Source of the DNA: an uncultured Pelagibacteraceae bacterium
GTDB lineage: Bacteria > Pseudomonadota > Alphaproteobacteria > Pelagibacterales > Pelagibacteraceae
NCBI GenBank assembly: GCA_902557995.1
Contig: CACECL010000001.1
Span: 1-64,000, forward strand
Reading direction: 5' to 3'
DNA length: 64,000 nucleotides
Part shown: in pieces, positions 1 to 9,411 of the stretch
Position numbering within the stretch: the stretch's first letter is position 1
Layout: each line of letters starts with the position of its first letter
Made by a program: the position numbers and the translations under genes
Notes under the pieces: generated by a model
What the model saw: only the letters and a program-made list of their open reading frames with translations
Database searches by the model: none
Told to the model about the DNA's origin: nothing

Positions 1-2
1 GA

Positions 3-488
3 AAGGCAATTCAAACTGGCATTAAAGAGTCTAAAGGTGATATAATTATTATACAGGATGCAGATCTAGAATACAGTCCAAAAGATTATCCAATTTTAAT
101 TAAACCTTTTCAGGAATCAGATGCTGATGTCGTTTATGGTTCTCGTTTTTTAGGTGGATCAGGATACGTTAGGCTTCATTATTATTTGCACTTTATTGCT
201 AACAAAATACTTACACATTTTTGTAATATTTTTACAAATTTAAATATGACTGATATGGAAACAGGTTTTAAAGTTTTTAAATCAGAGGTAATTAAATCTG
301 TTAACCTTAAGGAGAATTCTTTTGGAATTGAGCCAGAAATAACAATTAAATTAGCTAAAAAAAAGTTTAAGTTTTATGAAGTTGGAGTTAGCTATAGAGG
401 AAGATCATATTCCGAAGGAAAAAAAATAACTTTAAAAGATGCTTTTTGGGCAGTTTATTGTATTTTGAGATATCGTTTTTTTGATTAA
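3..488 (+). CDS. Glycosyltransferase family 2 (dolichyl-phosphate-mannose synthase-like), 5'-truncated by window edge
   Basis: Frame 3 is open from base 3 (KAIQTGIKESKGDIIIIQDADLEYSPKDYPILIKPF...VVYGSRFLGG...) and runs into the 186..488 ORF; QDADLEY and GSRF motifs are typical of GT2. Confidence 0.9.
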   Translation, partial: KAIQTGIKESKGDIIIIQDADLEYSPKDYPILIKPFQESDADVVYGSRFLGGSGYVRLHYYLHFIANKILTHFCNIFTNLNMTDMETGFKVFKSEVIKSVNLKENSFGIEPEITIKLAKKKFKFYEVGVSYRGRSYSEGKKITLKDAFWAVYCILRYRFFD

Positions 489-530
489 TTTAAATATTTA
501 CTTTTTTTAAAAAATTGTTATGACTTTGCT

Positions 531-646
531 GCCTGGTAATTATTGCAAAGGTGTCATACCCGATCCCATACCGAACTCGGAAGTCAAGCCCTTTAGCGCC
601 GATGATACTTTGTCTTAAGGCATGGGAAAGTAGGACGTTGCCAGGC
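531..646 (+). rRNA. rrf: 5S ribosomal RNA
   Basis: GCCTGG...CCAGGC terminal stem; conserved CCCGATCCCATACCGAACTCGGAAGTCAAGCCCTTTAGCGCCGATGATACT core and ATGGGAAAGTAGGAC. Confidence 0.95.
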
Positions 647-654
647 TAAATTTC

Positions 655-1542
655 ATGAAAAAATATATTGTTGTCACTGGAGGTGCTGGTTTCGTAGGCT
701 CTAATCTTATTGAGTATCTCTTAAAAAAAACTAATTACAACATTATAAGTTTAGATAATTATTCTAGTGGTTCTAAAGATAATCACATAATTAATAAAAG
801 AGTAAAATATTTTAAAAATCACACATCTGAAATAAATATTTTGTTATCGAAATATAAAAAAAAAATTCATTCACTTTTCCACTTTGGAGAATTTGCTAGA
901 ATTTATCAGAGTTTTAAAAATTTTGATAATTGCTTTAAATCAAATTCTTTGGGAACTCAGGCAGTTTTTAAATTCTGTTTAGATAATAAAATTAAATTAA
1001 TATATTCAGCTACATCTGCAAGTTTAGGTAATAAAGGAGAAGATAAAAATTTATCACCATACGCATTTACAAAATCAAAAAATTTGGAATTATTAGAAAA
1101 TTTAAAAAAGTGGTTCAATTTTAAGTTTGAAGTAATCTATTTTTTTAATGTATATGGTCCTAGACATATAAGATCAGGTAAGATGGCTACTGTTATTGGT
1201 ATTTTTGAGGAACAATATATTAATAATAAAAAATTAACAGTAGTGATGCCAGGTACTCAAACAAGAAAATTTACGCATATATATGACACAGTAAAAGTTT
1301 GCTACGAAGCTTGGCTTAAAAAAAAATGTGCCCACTATAGTATTTCTCACAAAAAATCCTACTCAATTAAGGAAGTAGCAAGAATGTTCAATAATAAATT
1401 AATATTTTTGAAGGCTAGGCAAGGAGAGCGATATGCCTCAGCATTGACAAAAATTTCATTAAATAACAAGATTTTACAAAGATATGGAAAAATAGATTTG
1501 AAAGATTATGTATCTTCGTTTAAGAAAGGCGTAAATTTATGA
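655..1542 (+). CDS. NAD-dependent epimerase/dehydratase (extended SDR, UDP-glucose 4-epimerase-like)
   Basis: [17 protein letters not shown] Rossmann motif, YAFTK catalytic Yxxx[10 protein letters not shown]. Confidence 0.9.
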   Translation: MKKYIVVTGGAGFVGSNLIEYLLKKTNYNIISLDNYSSGSKDNHIINKRVKYFKNHTSEINILLSKYKKKIHSLFHFGEFARIYQSFKNFDNCFKSNSLGTQAVFKFCLDNKIKLIYSATSASLGNKGEDKNLSPYAFTKSKNLELLENLKKWFNFKFEVIYFFNVYGPRHIRSGKMATVIGIFEEQYINNKKLTVVMPGTQTRKFTHIYDTVKVCYEAWLKKKCAHYSISHKKSYSIKEVARMFNNKLIFLKARQGERYASALTKISLNNKILQRYGKIDLKDYVSSFKKGVNL

Positions 1543-1664
1543 AAATCAAAAGCTCACTGAAATCTATAAAAAAAAGAGATCTTAACTCTAAACTAGTTAG
1601 AAGAAGAGGAAGAGTTTACATCATCAATAAGACAAACCCCAAATTCAAAGCAAGACAAAAATAA
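1539..1664 (+). CDS. rpmJ: 50S ribosomal protein L36
   Basis: Hand-translated 41 aa: [41 protein letters not shown]; below the ORF-track length cutoff. Confidence 0.92.
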   Translation: MKIKSSLKSIKKRDLNSKLVRRRGRVYIINKTNPKFKARQK

Positions 1665-1669
1665 ATTTT

Positions 1670-1780
1670 ATGGATAATGAAAACCATAAAAATACTTGGA
1701 ATAACTTTACAAAATTTGTTTTGTGGGGAACTGTCGCAGTAATTTCAGTTTTAGTTTTAATGGCAATATTTCTTTTATAG
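1670..1780 (+). CDS. Small single-TM protein, aa3-type cytochrome c oxidase subunit IV-like
   Basis: Hand-translated 36 aa MDNENHKNTWNNFTKFVLWGTVAVISVLVLMAIFLL; this small family commonly precedes pntA in alphaproteobacteria. Confidence 0.65.
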   Translation: MDNENHKNTWNNFTKFVLWGTVAVISVLVLMAIFLL

Positions 1781-1800
1781 TTTTTTAATTTATTTTTATT

Positions 1801-2889
1801 ATGAATTTAGCTTCAATTTCAGAAAACAGAGATATTGAAAAGCGAATAGCGATTACCCCAGAAATTGCAAAAAAATATATTAGTTTAGGATTTAATTTAA
1901 CTTTACCGAATAATTATGGAAGTTACTTAGGTTTCACTGACGAAGAATATAAATATTTAGGAGTTAAATTTTTGGATAATGAAGAAGAAATAATTAAAAA
2001 TTCTGAGATTGTTATTCAATTAGGATTACCTGTTGAGGAAAAATTATCATTTTTTAAGGAAAATCAAACTTTAATTGGCTCATTAAACGCTTTTGTAAAT
2101 AAAGAAAAATTAGAGAATTTGAAGTCAAAGAAAATAAATTGTTTTTCTTTGGAGTTATTACCAAGAATAACAAGAGCACAATCAATGGATATTTTATCAT
2201 CACAAGCTAACCTTGCTGGTTACAAGGCGGTGGTAGAAGCTTTCCAAGTTTATGAAAGAGCAATTCCAATGATGATGACTGCAGCAGGGACAATTCCTGC
2301 AGCAAAAGTATTAGTAGTTGGAGCTGGAGTTGCCGGATTACAAGCTATTGCAACTGCCAAAAGAATGGGAGCTGTAGTATTTGCAACAGATGTAAGGATG
2401 GCTTCAAAAGAACAAGTTGAAAGTTTAGGAGGAAAATTTCTTACAGTTGAAGGATCTGAGAATTTAGAAACTAAAGGTGGTTATGCAAAAGAAGCATCTG
2501 ATGAATTTAAAAAGAAACAAGAAGAACTACTTTCGGAAACATTAAAAAAAATTGATATAATAATATGCACTGCTTTAATCCCAGGTAAAGAGGCTCCAAA
2601 GATAATTAAAGAGGAAATGTTTAAAAATTTACAAACAGGTTCAGTCATTTATGACTTAGCAGCAGTTCAGGGAGGAAATACTGTATTTACCGAGGTTGAT
2701 AAAATTGTTGAAAATAATGGTGTTAAAATTTTAGGTGAGGCAAATATATTAAATAAATTACCTGTATCAGCTTCTAATTTATATGCTAAAAATATATTTA
2801 ATTTTATTTCTAATTTATATGATAAAGAAAATAAGAAATTAAATATTAATTTAGAAGACGAAATAATAGAGAAAACACTTATCAAATAG
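1801..2889 (+). CDS. pntA: NAD(P) transhydrogenase subunit alpha part 1
   Basis: RIAITPE..., QANLAGYKAV, VVGAGVAGLQAIATAKRMGA NAD-binding motif; followed by TM subunits. Confidence 0.95.
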   Translation: MNLASISENRDIEKRIAITPEIAKKYISLGFNLTLPNNYGSYLGFTDEEYKYLGVKFLDNEEEIIKNSEIVIQLGLPVEEKLSFFKENQTLIGSLNAFVNKEKLENLKSKKINCFSLELLPRITRAQSMDILSSQANLAGYKAVVEAFQVYERAIPMMMTAAGTIPAAKVLVVGAGVAGLQAIATAKRMGAVVFATDVRMASKEQVESLGGKFLTVEGSENLETKGGYAKEASDEFKKKQEELLSETLKKIDIIICTALIPGKEAPKIIKEEMFKNLQTGSVIYDLAAVQGGNTVFTEVDKIVENNGVKILGEANILNKLPVSASNLYAKNIFNFISNLYDKENKKLNINLEDEIIEKTLIK

Positions 2890-2893
2890 AATT

Positions 2894-3202
2894 ATGGAAA
2901 TAGACCCCTTTATATTTAGATTAAGTATATTTATATTATCAATATTTGTTGGCTACTATGTTGTGTGGAGTGTAACACCTTCTTTACATACTCCTTTAAT
3001 GTCAGTTACGAATGCAATTTCTTCAGTAATTATAGTAGGCGCAATAATTGCAGCTTTGTCTGGAAGTGATGGAGTAGTTTTCTCTTCATCTAGTATTTAT
3101 GGTTTTTTAGCAATTGTTTTAGCAGCTGTTAATATTTTTGGAGGTTTCTTAGTCACACAAAGAATGCTTGCCATGTATAAAAAAAAGAAAAAAGATAAAT
3201 AA
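2894..3202 (+). CDS. NAD(P) transhydrogenase subunit alpha part 2
   Basis: Small 3-TM protein (YYVVWSVTPSLHTPLMSVTNAISSVIIVGA) between PntA and PntB. Confidence 0.92.
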   Translation: MEIDPFIFRLSIFILSIFVGYYVVWSVTPSLHTPLMSVTNAISSVIIVGAIIAALSGSDGVVFSSSSIYGFLAIVLAAVNIFGGFLVTQRMLAMYKKKKKDK

Positions 3203-3205
3203 TTT

Positions 3206-4600
3206 ATGTCTGCAAATATATCAGCAATTTTATATTTAATATCTGGAGTTCTATTTATTTTGGCTTTAAGAGGTTTATCCTCTCCAGAAACATCAAGACA
3301 AGGAAATTTATTTGGAATAATTGGTATGGTAATAGCTGTAGTGGTTACTTTTCTTTCCGTGGGAAATTTTACAGCTGGATTTATCTATGTTCTAATTTTT
3401 CTTGCTATCGGAGGTAGCATTGGTGCTTTCATAGCTTATCGTATACCAATGACAGCAATGCCAGAACTAGTTGCTGGTTTTCATAGTTTAGTTGGTCTAG
3501 CTGCAGTATTTGTAGCTATTTCAGCTTTTATTAATCCTGCTGCTTTTAACCTTGGAACACCAGGTAATATTAAGCTTGCAAGCTTGATCGAAATGGCAAT
3601 AGGAGCAGCCGTTGGTGCAATTACTTTTTCAGGATCTGTTATAGCATTTCTAAAGTTACAGGGAATAATGTCTGGTGCACCTATTACTTTTAAAGGTCAA
3701 CATATATTAAACGCATTGTTATTAGTTTTGATTGTAGTTATAACTTTTTATCTTTGTTCAACCCAATCTTCTAATTTATTTTGGATATTAATTGCAGTTT
3801 CTTTTTTAATTGGTTTTCTAATTATTATTCCAATTGGTGGCGCAGATATGCCAGTGGTAATCTCAATGTTAAATTCTTATTCAGGATGGGCAGCGGCAGG
3901 TATTGGTTTTACTTTAGAAAATACTGCATTAATTATAACAGGTGCTTTAGTAGGATCATCAGGAGCCATACTTTCATACATAATGTGTAAAGGAATGAAT
4001 AGATCATTCTTCAATGTTATCTTGGGTGGGTTTGGAGCAACAGAACAAACTTCTGGAGATCAAAACAAAGAGCAAAGACCTGTGAAAAGCGGTAATGCAG
4101 ATGATGCAGCTTTTTTAATGAAAAATGCTTCTTCAGTTATTATAGTACCAGGTTATGGGATGGCAGTAGCGCAAGCTCAACATGCATTAAGGGAAATGGT
4201 AGATACATTAAAAAAAAATGATATTAAAGTATCATATGCTATTCATCCAGTTGCTGGACGAATGCCAGGACATATGAATGTTTTATTAGCAGAAGCTAAT
4301 GTACCATATGATGAGGTTTTCGAGTTAGAAGAAATAAACAATGATTTTGCTAATGCAGATGTTGCTTTTGTTATTGGCGCAAATGATGTTACGAATCCAG
4401 TCGCAAAAACAGATCCACAAAGTCCAATTTATGGAATGCCAGTTCTAGATGTAGAAAAATGCAAGTCAGTGTTGTTTGTAAAAAGAAGCTTATCACCTGG
4501 ATATGCAGGAATAGATAATGATTTGTTCTATAAAGAAAATACCTTGATGTTGTTTGCAGATGCAAAAAAAATGACAGAAGATATAACAAAGAATTTGTAA
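3206..4600 (+). CDS. pntB: NAD(P) transhydrogenase subunit beta
   Basis: VPGYGMAVAQAQHALREM, HPVAGRMPGHMNVLLAEANVPYD, GANDVTNPVAKTDPQSPIYGMP are diagnostic. Confidence 0.97.
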   Translation: MSANISAILYLISGVLFILALRGLSSPETSRQGNLFGIIGMVIAVVVTFLSVGNFTAGFIYVLIFLAIGGSIGAFIAYRIPMTAMPELVAGFHSLVGLAAVFVAISAFINPAAFNLGTPGNIKLASLIEMAIGAAVGAITFSGSVIAFLKLQGIMSGAPITFKGQHILNALLLVLIVVITFYLCSTQSSNLFWILIAVSFLIGFLIIIPIGGADMPVVISMLNSYSGWAAAGIGFTLENTALIITGALVGSSGAILSYIMCKGMNRSFFNVILGGFGATEQTSGDQNKEQRPVKSGNADDAAFLMKNASSVIIVPGYGMAVAQAQHALREMVDTLKKNDIKVSYAIHPVAGRMPGHMNVLLAEANVPYDEVFELEEINNDFANADVAFVIGANDVTNPVAKTDPQSPIYGMPVLDVEKCKSVLFVKRSLSPGYAGIDNDLFYKENTLMLFADAKKMTEDITKNL

Positions 4601-4604
4601 ATAA

Positions 4605-5303
4605 ATGAATACAAAGATTTTTTGTGATATTGCGGACATATCTTCAATAAAAAAATTTAATAATAAATCTATTGTAAAAGGATTTACCACCAATCCAAGT
4701 TTGATGAGAAAAGCTGGTGCAAAAGACTATAAATCGTACTCTAAAAAAATACTTAAAGTTTGTAGAAACAAACCTATTTCCTTTGAAGTATTTGCTGATG
4801 ATCAAAGTTCTATGATTGATCAAGGAAGAAAAATAAATAGTTGGGGCAAAAATGTATATGTAAAAGTACCAGTGGTTAATTCAAAAAATAAATTTTCGGG
4901 AAATGTAATAAAAGTTTTAAATAGTGAAAATATTAAGTTGAATATAACAGCTGTATACACTGCTAAGCAAACTGCAAAAATACTTAAGGTGATAAATAAA
5001 AAAACAAAAGTAATAATTTCAATTTTTGCAGGTAGAGCGGGAGATACTGGCAAAGATCCGATCCCCGAATTTACTAAAAGTATAAAATTAGCAAAGAAAT
5101 TTAAAAATGTAGAAATTTTATGGGCAAGTGTTAGAGAACCATACAATTATCTGCAAGCTAAACAATTAGCCTGCCATATAATTACTATTCCTCCAACTGT
5201 AATTGAGAAGATAGAAAAATTTGGAAAATCATTCAATCAGTTAACAATAGAAACAGTCAAGGCTTTTCTTGTTGATAGTAAAAAATCTAAATTTAAAATA
5301 TAA
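4605..5303 (+). CDS. Transaldolase / fructose-6-phosphate aldolase family
   Basis: FCDIADI...GFTTNPSLMRKAG, ISFEVFAD, NITAVYTAKQ, WASVREPYN. Confidence 0.88.
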   Translation: MNTKIFCDIADISSIKKFNNKSIVKGFTTNPSLMRKAGAKDYKSYSKKILKVCRNKPISFEVFADDQSSMIDQGRKINSWGKNVYVKVPVVNSKNKFSGNVIKVLNSENIKLNITAVYTAKQTAKILKVINKKTKVIISIFAGRAGDTGKDPIPEFTKSIKLAKKFKNVEILWASVREPYNYLQAKQLACHIITIPPTVIEKIEKFGKSFNQLTIETVKAFLVDSKKSKFKI

Positions 5304-5309
5304 TTAAAT

Positions 5310-5386
<77 letters not shown>

Positions 5387-5392
5387 GTATAT

Positions 5393-5599
5393 TTAAATTC
5401 TATTTTTTAGCTTATTTAATTTTTTAACTCTTTTTATATTTTCTTGAAGAATTCTTTTTTTCTTCTCTGATGGTTTCTCATAAGTATTTTTAAGTTTAAT
5501 TACTTTAAAAAAACCATCCCTTTGTAGTTTTCTTTTCAAAACTCTCAAAGCTTGTTCTATATTATTATCTTTAACTTCTATTTTAATAACTACCTCCAA
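5393..5599 (-). CDS. rpsU: 30S ribosomal protein S21
   Basis: VKDNNIEQALRVLKRKLQRDGFFKVIKLKNTYEKPSEKKKR. Confidence 0.93.
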   Translation of the reverse strand: MEVVIKIEVKDNNIEQALRVLKRKLQRDGFFKVIKLKNTYEKPSEKKKRILQENIKRVKKLNKLKNRI

Positions 5600-5651
5600 A
5601 AAAAGTGGTTAATTATCACTTTTATAATTTTATGTCTATAAATTTTATTAA

Positions 5652-6233
5652 TCATGCTGAAACTTGATTTGCCTTATTTTGTTTTTCTTTTTCTTTCTTT
5701 TCTCGTTTTATTCTTCTTTCAGCTTTTTCAATAGCCTCAACAAGATCTTTTTGAGTGAATAGATTTAAAGCTACTGGATCTTTTGGATTTAGGTTATTGA
5801 AATTCCAATAACTTTTATTTCTAATTGATGTTACAGAGTTTTTAGTTATCCCAACTAATTTTGCTATTTGAGAATCTTTTAATATATTATGTTGTTTTAT
5901 AAGCCACAGAGCAGAATCTGGCTTATCTTGTCTTTTTGATAAAGGAATATATTTTTTTATTTTTTTTTCGCTATTTGAAATCTCAATGTCGGTGCTTTTT
6001 ATTTGCAACGGTCTATTTGCGTCTTTAGATGATAGCTCTATTTCCTCTCTAGACAACTGTCCTGATATAATCGGATTATAAGCTTTAATCCCTTTGGCAA
6101 CTTCACCATCAGCAATCCCTTGTATTTCGACTTCATGTAATTTACAAAAGTTAGCAATTTGTTTAAATGTTAATGTTGTGTTTTCTACTAGCCAAACAGC
6201 AGTAGCCATCGGCATTAAGGGTGCATTTGACAT
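5652..6233 (-). CDS. DUF1013 / cell-cycle transcriptional regulator TrcR-like
   Basis: PLMPMATAVWLVENTTLTFKQIANFCKLHEVEIQGIADGEVA, KLVGITKNSVTSIRNKSYWNF. Confidence 0.85.
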   Translation of the reverse strand: MSNAPLMPMATAVWLVENTTLTFKQIANFCKLHEVEIQGIADGEVAKGIKAYNPIISGQLSREEIELSSKDANRPLQIKSTDIEISNSEKKIKKYIPLSKRQDKPDSALWLIKQHNILKDSQIAKLVGITKNSVTSIRNKSYWNFNNLNPKDPVALNLFTQKDLVEAIEKAERRIKREKKEKEKQNKANQVSA

Positions 6234-6464
6234 TTAACTCTTCTTTTCTGATTTAAAATTTTGGAATTTTTTATTAAATTTACTAATTCTACCTTTGTCC
6301 ATTAATTTTTGTTTACCACCTGTCCAAGCTGCATGGGATTTAGGATCGATTTCTAGTTTTAATATATCACCATCGTTTCCCCAAGTTGATCTTGTTTCAA
6401 AATGAGTTCCATCAGTCATTTCAACTTTAATTGTATGGTATTTTGGATGAATGTCCTTTTTCAT
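6234..6464 (-). CDS. rpmE: 50S ribosomal protein L31
   Basis: [29 protein letters not shown]...[11 protein letters not shown]. Confidence 0.95.
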   Translation of the reverse strand: MKKDIHPKYHTIKVEMTDGTHFETRSTWGNDGDILKLEIDPKSHAAWTGGKQKLMDKGRISKFNKKFQNFKSEKKS

Positions 6465-6499
6465 AACGAGACTTATAGCAAAAGAAATTTAGAACACAA

Positions 6500-7240
6500 T
6501 TAAAAGTTCTTTAAATTTTCGAGCATTTTACCGTTGATTGCACCACTTGATGCTCTAATATCTATACTATTCTTATCAAATTTATATAAATCATTAACTA
6601 TTCCACCAGCTTCTTCAACTAATAAAGCACCTGCTGCTACATCCCAAATATTAATTTTGTTATGAAAAAAACCATCCAACCTACCTGAAGCCACGTAAGC
6701 CAAGTCTAAAGCTGCACATCCGCTGTATCTCATATTCAAATTGCTGAATTTGACTCCTTCATGATTACTGGAAAATAAACATTCATCTATTAAGTTTTTA
6801 TTTGATACTCGTAGTCTTTGATTATTTAAATAGGCTCCTTTGTTTTTTTCTGCATAAAACATTTCATCTTTAATAGGGTCATAAATTAAACCACTAATTA
6901 TTTCTTTTTTAGACTCAAGAGCTACACAAATTGCAAAATGAGGAATACCGTGTAGAAAATTTGTTGTACCATCTATTGGGTCGATAATCCAAATATTATC
7001 TTTATCTTTGTTTTGAATTGAACCAACTTCTTCTGATAAAAAAGAATAATTTTTTTTTGTTTTAGAAAGTTCTTCAATTAGAATTTTTTCTACATGTTTG
7101 TCAGTTTTTGTAACAAAATCTCGGGGTCCTTTTTTAGATACTTGAAGTTTTTCGACTTCTCCAAAATCTCTTATTGCAGACTTTGAGGCTTTTTCAGCAG
7201 CTTTGATCATAATATTTAAATTTGAAGATATGGAGATCAT
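6500..7240 (-). CDS. suhB: Inositol-1-monophosphatase family
   Basis: WIIDPIDGTTNFLHGIPHFAICVAL and NIWDVAAGALLVEEAGG motifs. Confidence 0.93.
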   Translation of the reverse strand: MISISSNLNIMIKAAEKASKSAIRDFGEVEKLQVSKKGPRDFVTKTDKHVEKILIEELSKTKKNYSFLSEEVGSIQNKDKDNIWIIDPIDGTTNFLHGIPHFAICVALESKKEIISGLIYDPIKDEMFYAEKNKGAYLNNQRLRVSNKNLIDECLFSSNHEGVKFSNLNMRYSGCAALDLAYVASGRLDGFFHNKINIWDVAAGALLVEEAGGIVNDLYKFDKNSIDIRASSGAINGKMLENLKNF

Positions 7241-7241
7241 G

Positions 7242-7802
7242 TTAGATTTTTTTAACGTATTCTAAATTTCTTGTATCAACTACGACTTCATCACCTGCTT
7301 CAATAAACGGAGGAACTTGAATATTTAAACCGTTATCAAGAGTTGCTGGTTTGTAAGATGATGATACAGTTTGTCCTTTAAGAGCCGCATCAGTAGTTTC
7401 AATTTTACATTGTACTTGATTAGGTAATTCAATAGAGATCGGATTTTCATTATAAAAACTTACAGAAACTTGTAGGTTTTCAGTTAAAAGTTTACCTTTA
7501 TCACCTACAGTTTCTTTTTTTATTTCTATTTGTTCAAATGTTTTTGGATCCATAAAAAAATAATTTGTTTCATCACTATAAAGATAATTGAAATTCGTTT
7601 CCTCTAATGATGCTTTTTCTACTGTTTCACTTGATCTAAATCTTTCATTTAACTTTGTATTTTTATTTAAACTTTTCATTTCGACTTGAGCAAATGCACC
7701 ACCTTTTCCTGGCTTTACATGTTGGGTTTTCAAAACTTGCCATAAGTCGTTTTTATATTCTAGGAGCATTCCTACTCTAATTTCTCCAGCATTAATTTTC
7801 AT
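7242..7802 (-). CDS. efp: Elongation factor P
   Basis: QHVKPGKGGAFAQVEMKSL..., C-terminal AGDEVVVDTRNLEYVKK. Confidence 0.96.
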   Translation of the reverse strand: MKINAGEIRVGMLLEYKNDLWQVLKTQHVKPGKGGAFAQVEMKSLNKNTKLNERFRSSETVEKASLEETNFNYLYSDETNYFFMDPKTFEQIEIKKETVGDKGKLLTENLQVSVSFYNENPISIELPNQVQCKIETTDAALKGQTVSSSYKPATLDNGLNIQVPPFIEAGDEVVVDTRNLEYVKKI

Positions 7803-8443
7803 TTTAATTTTCCTATAGCTTGTAACGGTTTGTATTTTTTATTTTTCCAAATGTAGCCTGAAATAGCTAAAAAATTGGCATTATTCAATAATAGATTTTT
7901 ATAATTAACAGCATTAATTCCCCCAATAGCTACTAATGGAGTTTTTGTAAATTTTTTAACTTTATTTAAAATTTTTACAGAGGCTACATACTTAGTTTTT
8001 TTAGTTTTAGATTGATTAAAAGCACCAAAGGCAATGTAATCAGCTTTAGCTTTAATTGCTTTTTTTGCTAAATTCATGGAATTATGACAAGTAATTCCAA
8101 TAAGTTTTTTACCAAGTATTTTTTTTGCTTTATTAATATTCATATCTTTTTGACCTAGATGGCAACCATCAGCATTTAATTTCAAAGCAAGTAAAGGATC
8201 ATCGTTAATTATAAATTTTACTTTATTTTTTTTACAAATATTCTTAATTTTTTTTCCAATTATAATTTTCTTTTTAAGAGAATAATTTTTAAGTCTAAGT
8301 TGAAAAAAACTTACCTTTCCGGTTTTTAAAACTAATTTTAGATTTTTATAGAAAGAATTAGAAATTTTATTTGGAGAAATAAGATAAATAAATTTTTTTT
8401 TACTTATTTTCAAGCTCACTAGACCATTTTCCTTGAGCAGCAA
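7799..8443 (-). CDS. thiE: Thiamine-phosphate synthase
   Basis: FFQLRLKN, INDDPLLALKLNADGCHLGQKDM, VAIGGINAVN. Start uncertain; the ORF overlaps fba by about 44 nt. Confidence 0.88.
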   Translation of the reverse strand: MLLKENGLVSLKISKKKFIYLISPNKISNSFYKNLKLVLKTGKVSFFQLRLKNYSLKKKIIIGKKIKNICKKNKVKFIINDDPLLALKLNADGCHLGQKDMNINKAKKILGKKLIGITCHNSMNLAKKAIKAKADYIAFGAFNQSKTKKTKYVASVKILNKVKKFTKTPLVAIGGINAVNYKNLLLNNANFLAISGYIWKNKKYKPLQAIGKLK

Positions 8444-9410
8444 AAGTACACATTTTAGCCCTATGATTAAAAGTAGTTTGAGCTGCCTCTACATTTTTAA
8501 TATCATTAGACCAAACTTTTAAAGCACTTTGTTGAAGAGCTCTTCCATATGAATAGGTCATTATAAAATTGGTATTGTTGTTTTTATTTATTAAATTTAA
8601 ATTTTCTGTAGCTTCAATTTCAGATTGCCCTCCAGATAAAAAAGCTATCCCAGGAACTTCATTTGGAACTGAATTTTTAAGACAATCTAGGGTTTTTATA
8701 GAAACCTCTTCATTTGAAATTTTATCTTTTGATTGGTTTCCTGCCAATACCATATTCGGTTTTAAAATAATTCCCGATAAATCAACTTTGTGCAAAATTA
8801 GTTCCTCAAAACATTTTTTAATTACTTCTGAAGTTTTATTATAACAAACTTCTGCAGAATGGTTTCCATCCATCAATACCTCAGGCTCAACTATTGGAAC
8901 CATTCCACTTTCTTGAACTAACGCAGAGTACCTAGCAAGTGCATGAGCATTACTACTAATTGCCAGATCGCTTGGATATTTTTCACTAATAGAATAGACG
9001 CCTCTCCATTTTGTAAATCTTGCCCCAAGATCATAATATTTTTTTAATCTATCTCTGAGGCCATCTAATCCTTCAGTAATTTTTTCTTCAGGGGAATTTG
9101 CTAAATCTTTTGCTCCAGTATCTACTTTAATTCCAGGGACTGTACCTGAACTAGATATTAAATCAGGTATTGATTTTCCTGTGCTCGAAATTTGATTTAT
9201 GGTTTCATCGTAAAGAATAACTCCACCTATACAATCCTTCATTCCATCAGATGAAAAAAGAATTTCTCTAAAAGAAAGCCTATTTTCTGGAGTTGATTTG
9301 ACATTTACTGCTTCAAGTCTTTTTGTCATAGTTCCATTGCTTTCATCAGCCGCAAGTATACCTTTACCGTTGGAAATTATTTTAAGTGCAATTTTATTTA
9401 ATTCAGACAT
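8400..9410 (-). CDS. fba: Fructose-bisphosphate aldolase class I
   Basis: GKGILAADESNGTMTKRLEAV, FTKWRGVYSI, VPIVEPEVLMDG, FLSGGQSEIEATENLN. Confidence 0.96.
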   Translation of the reverse strand: MSELNKIALKIISNGKGILAADESNGTMTKRLEAVNVKSTPENRLSFREILFSSDGMKDCIGGVILYDETINQISSTGKSIPDLISSSGTVPGIKVDTGAKDLANSPEEKITEGLDGLRDRLKKYYDLGARFTKWRGVYSISEKYPSDLAISSNAHALARYSALVQESGMVPIVEPEVLMDGNHSAEVCYNKTSEVIKKCFEELILHKVDLSGIILKPNMVLAGNQSKDKISNEEVSIKTLDCLKNSVPNEVPGIAFLSGGQSEIEATENLNLINKNNNTNFIMTYSYGRALQQSALKVWSNDIKNVEAAQTTFNHRAKMCTFAAQGKWSSELENK

Positions 9411-9411
9411 T

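Noticed and set aside
7799-8443. thiE overlap with fba as a functional overlap
   Set aside because: The start codon is uncertain; the 44-nt overlap may simply reflect the longest-ORF call.
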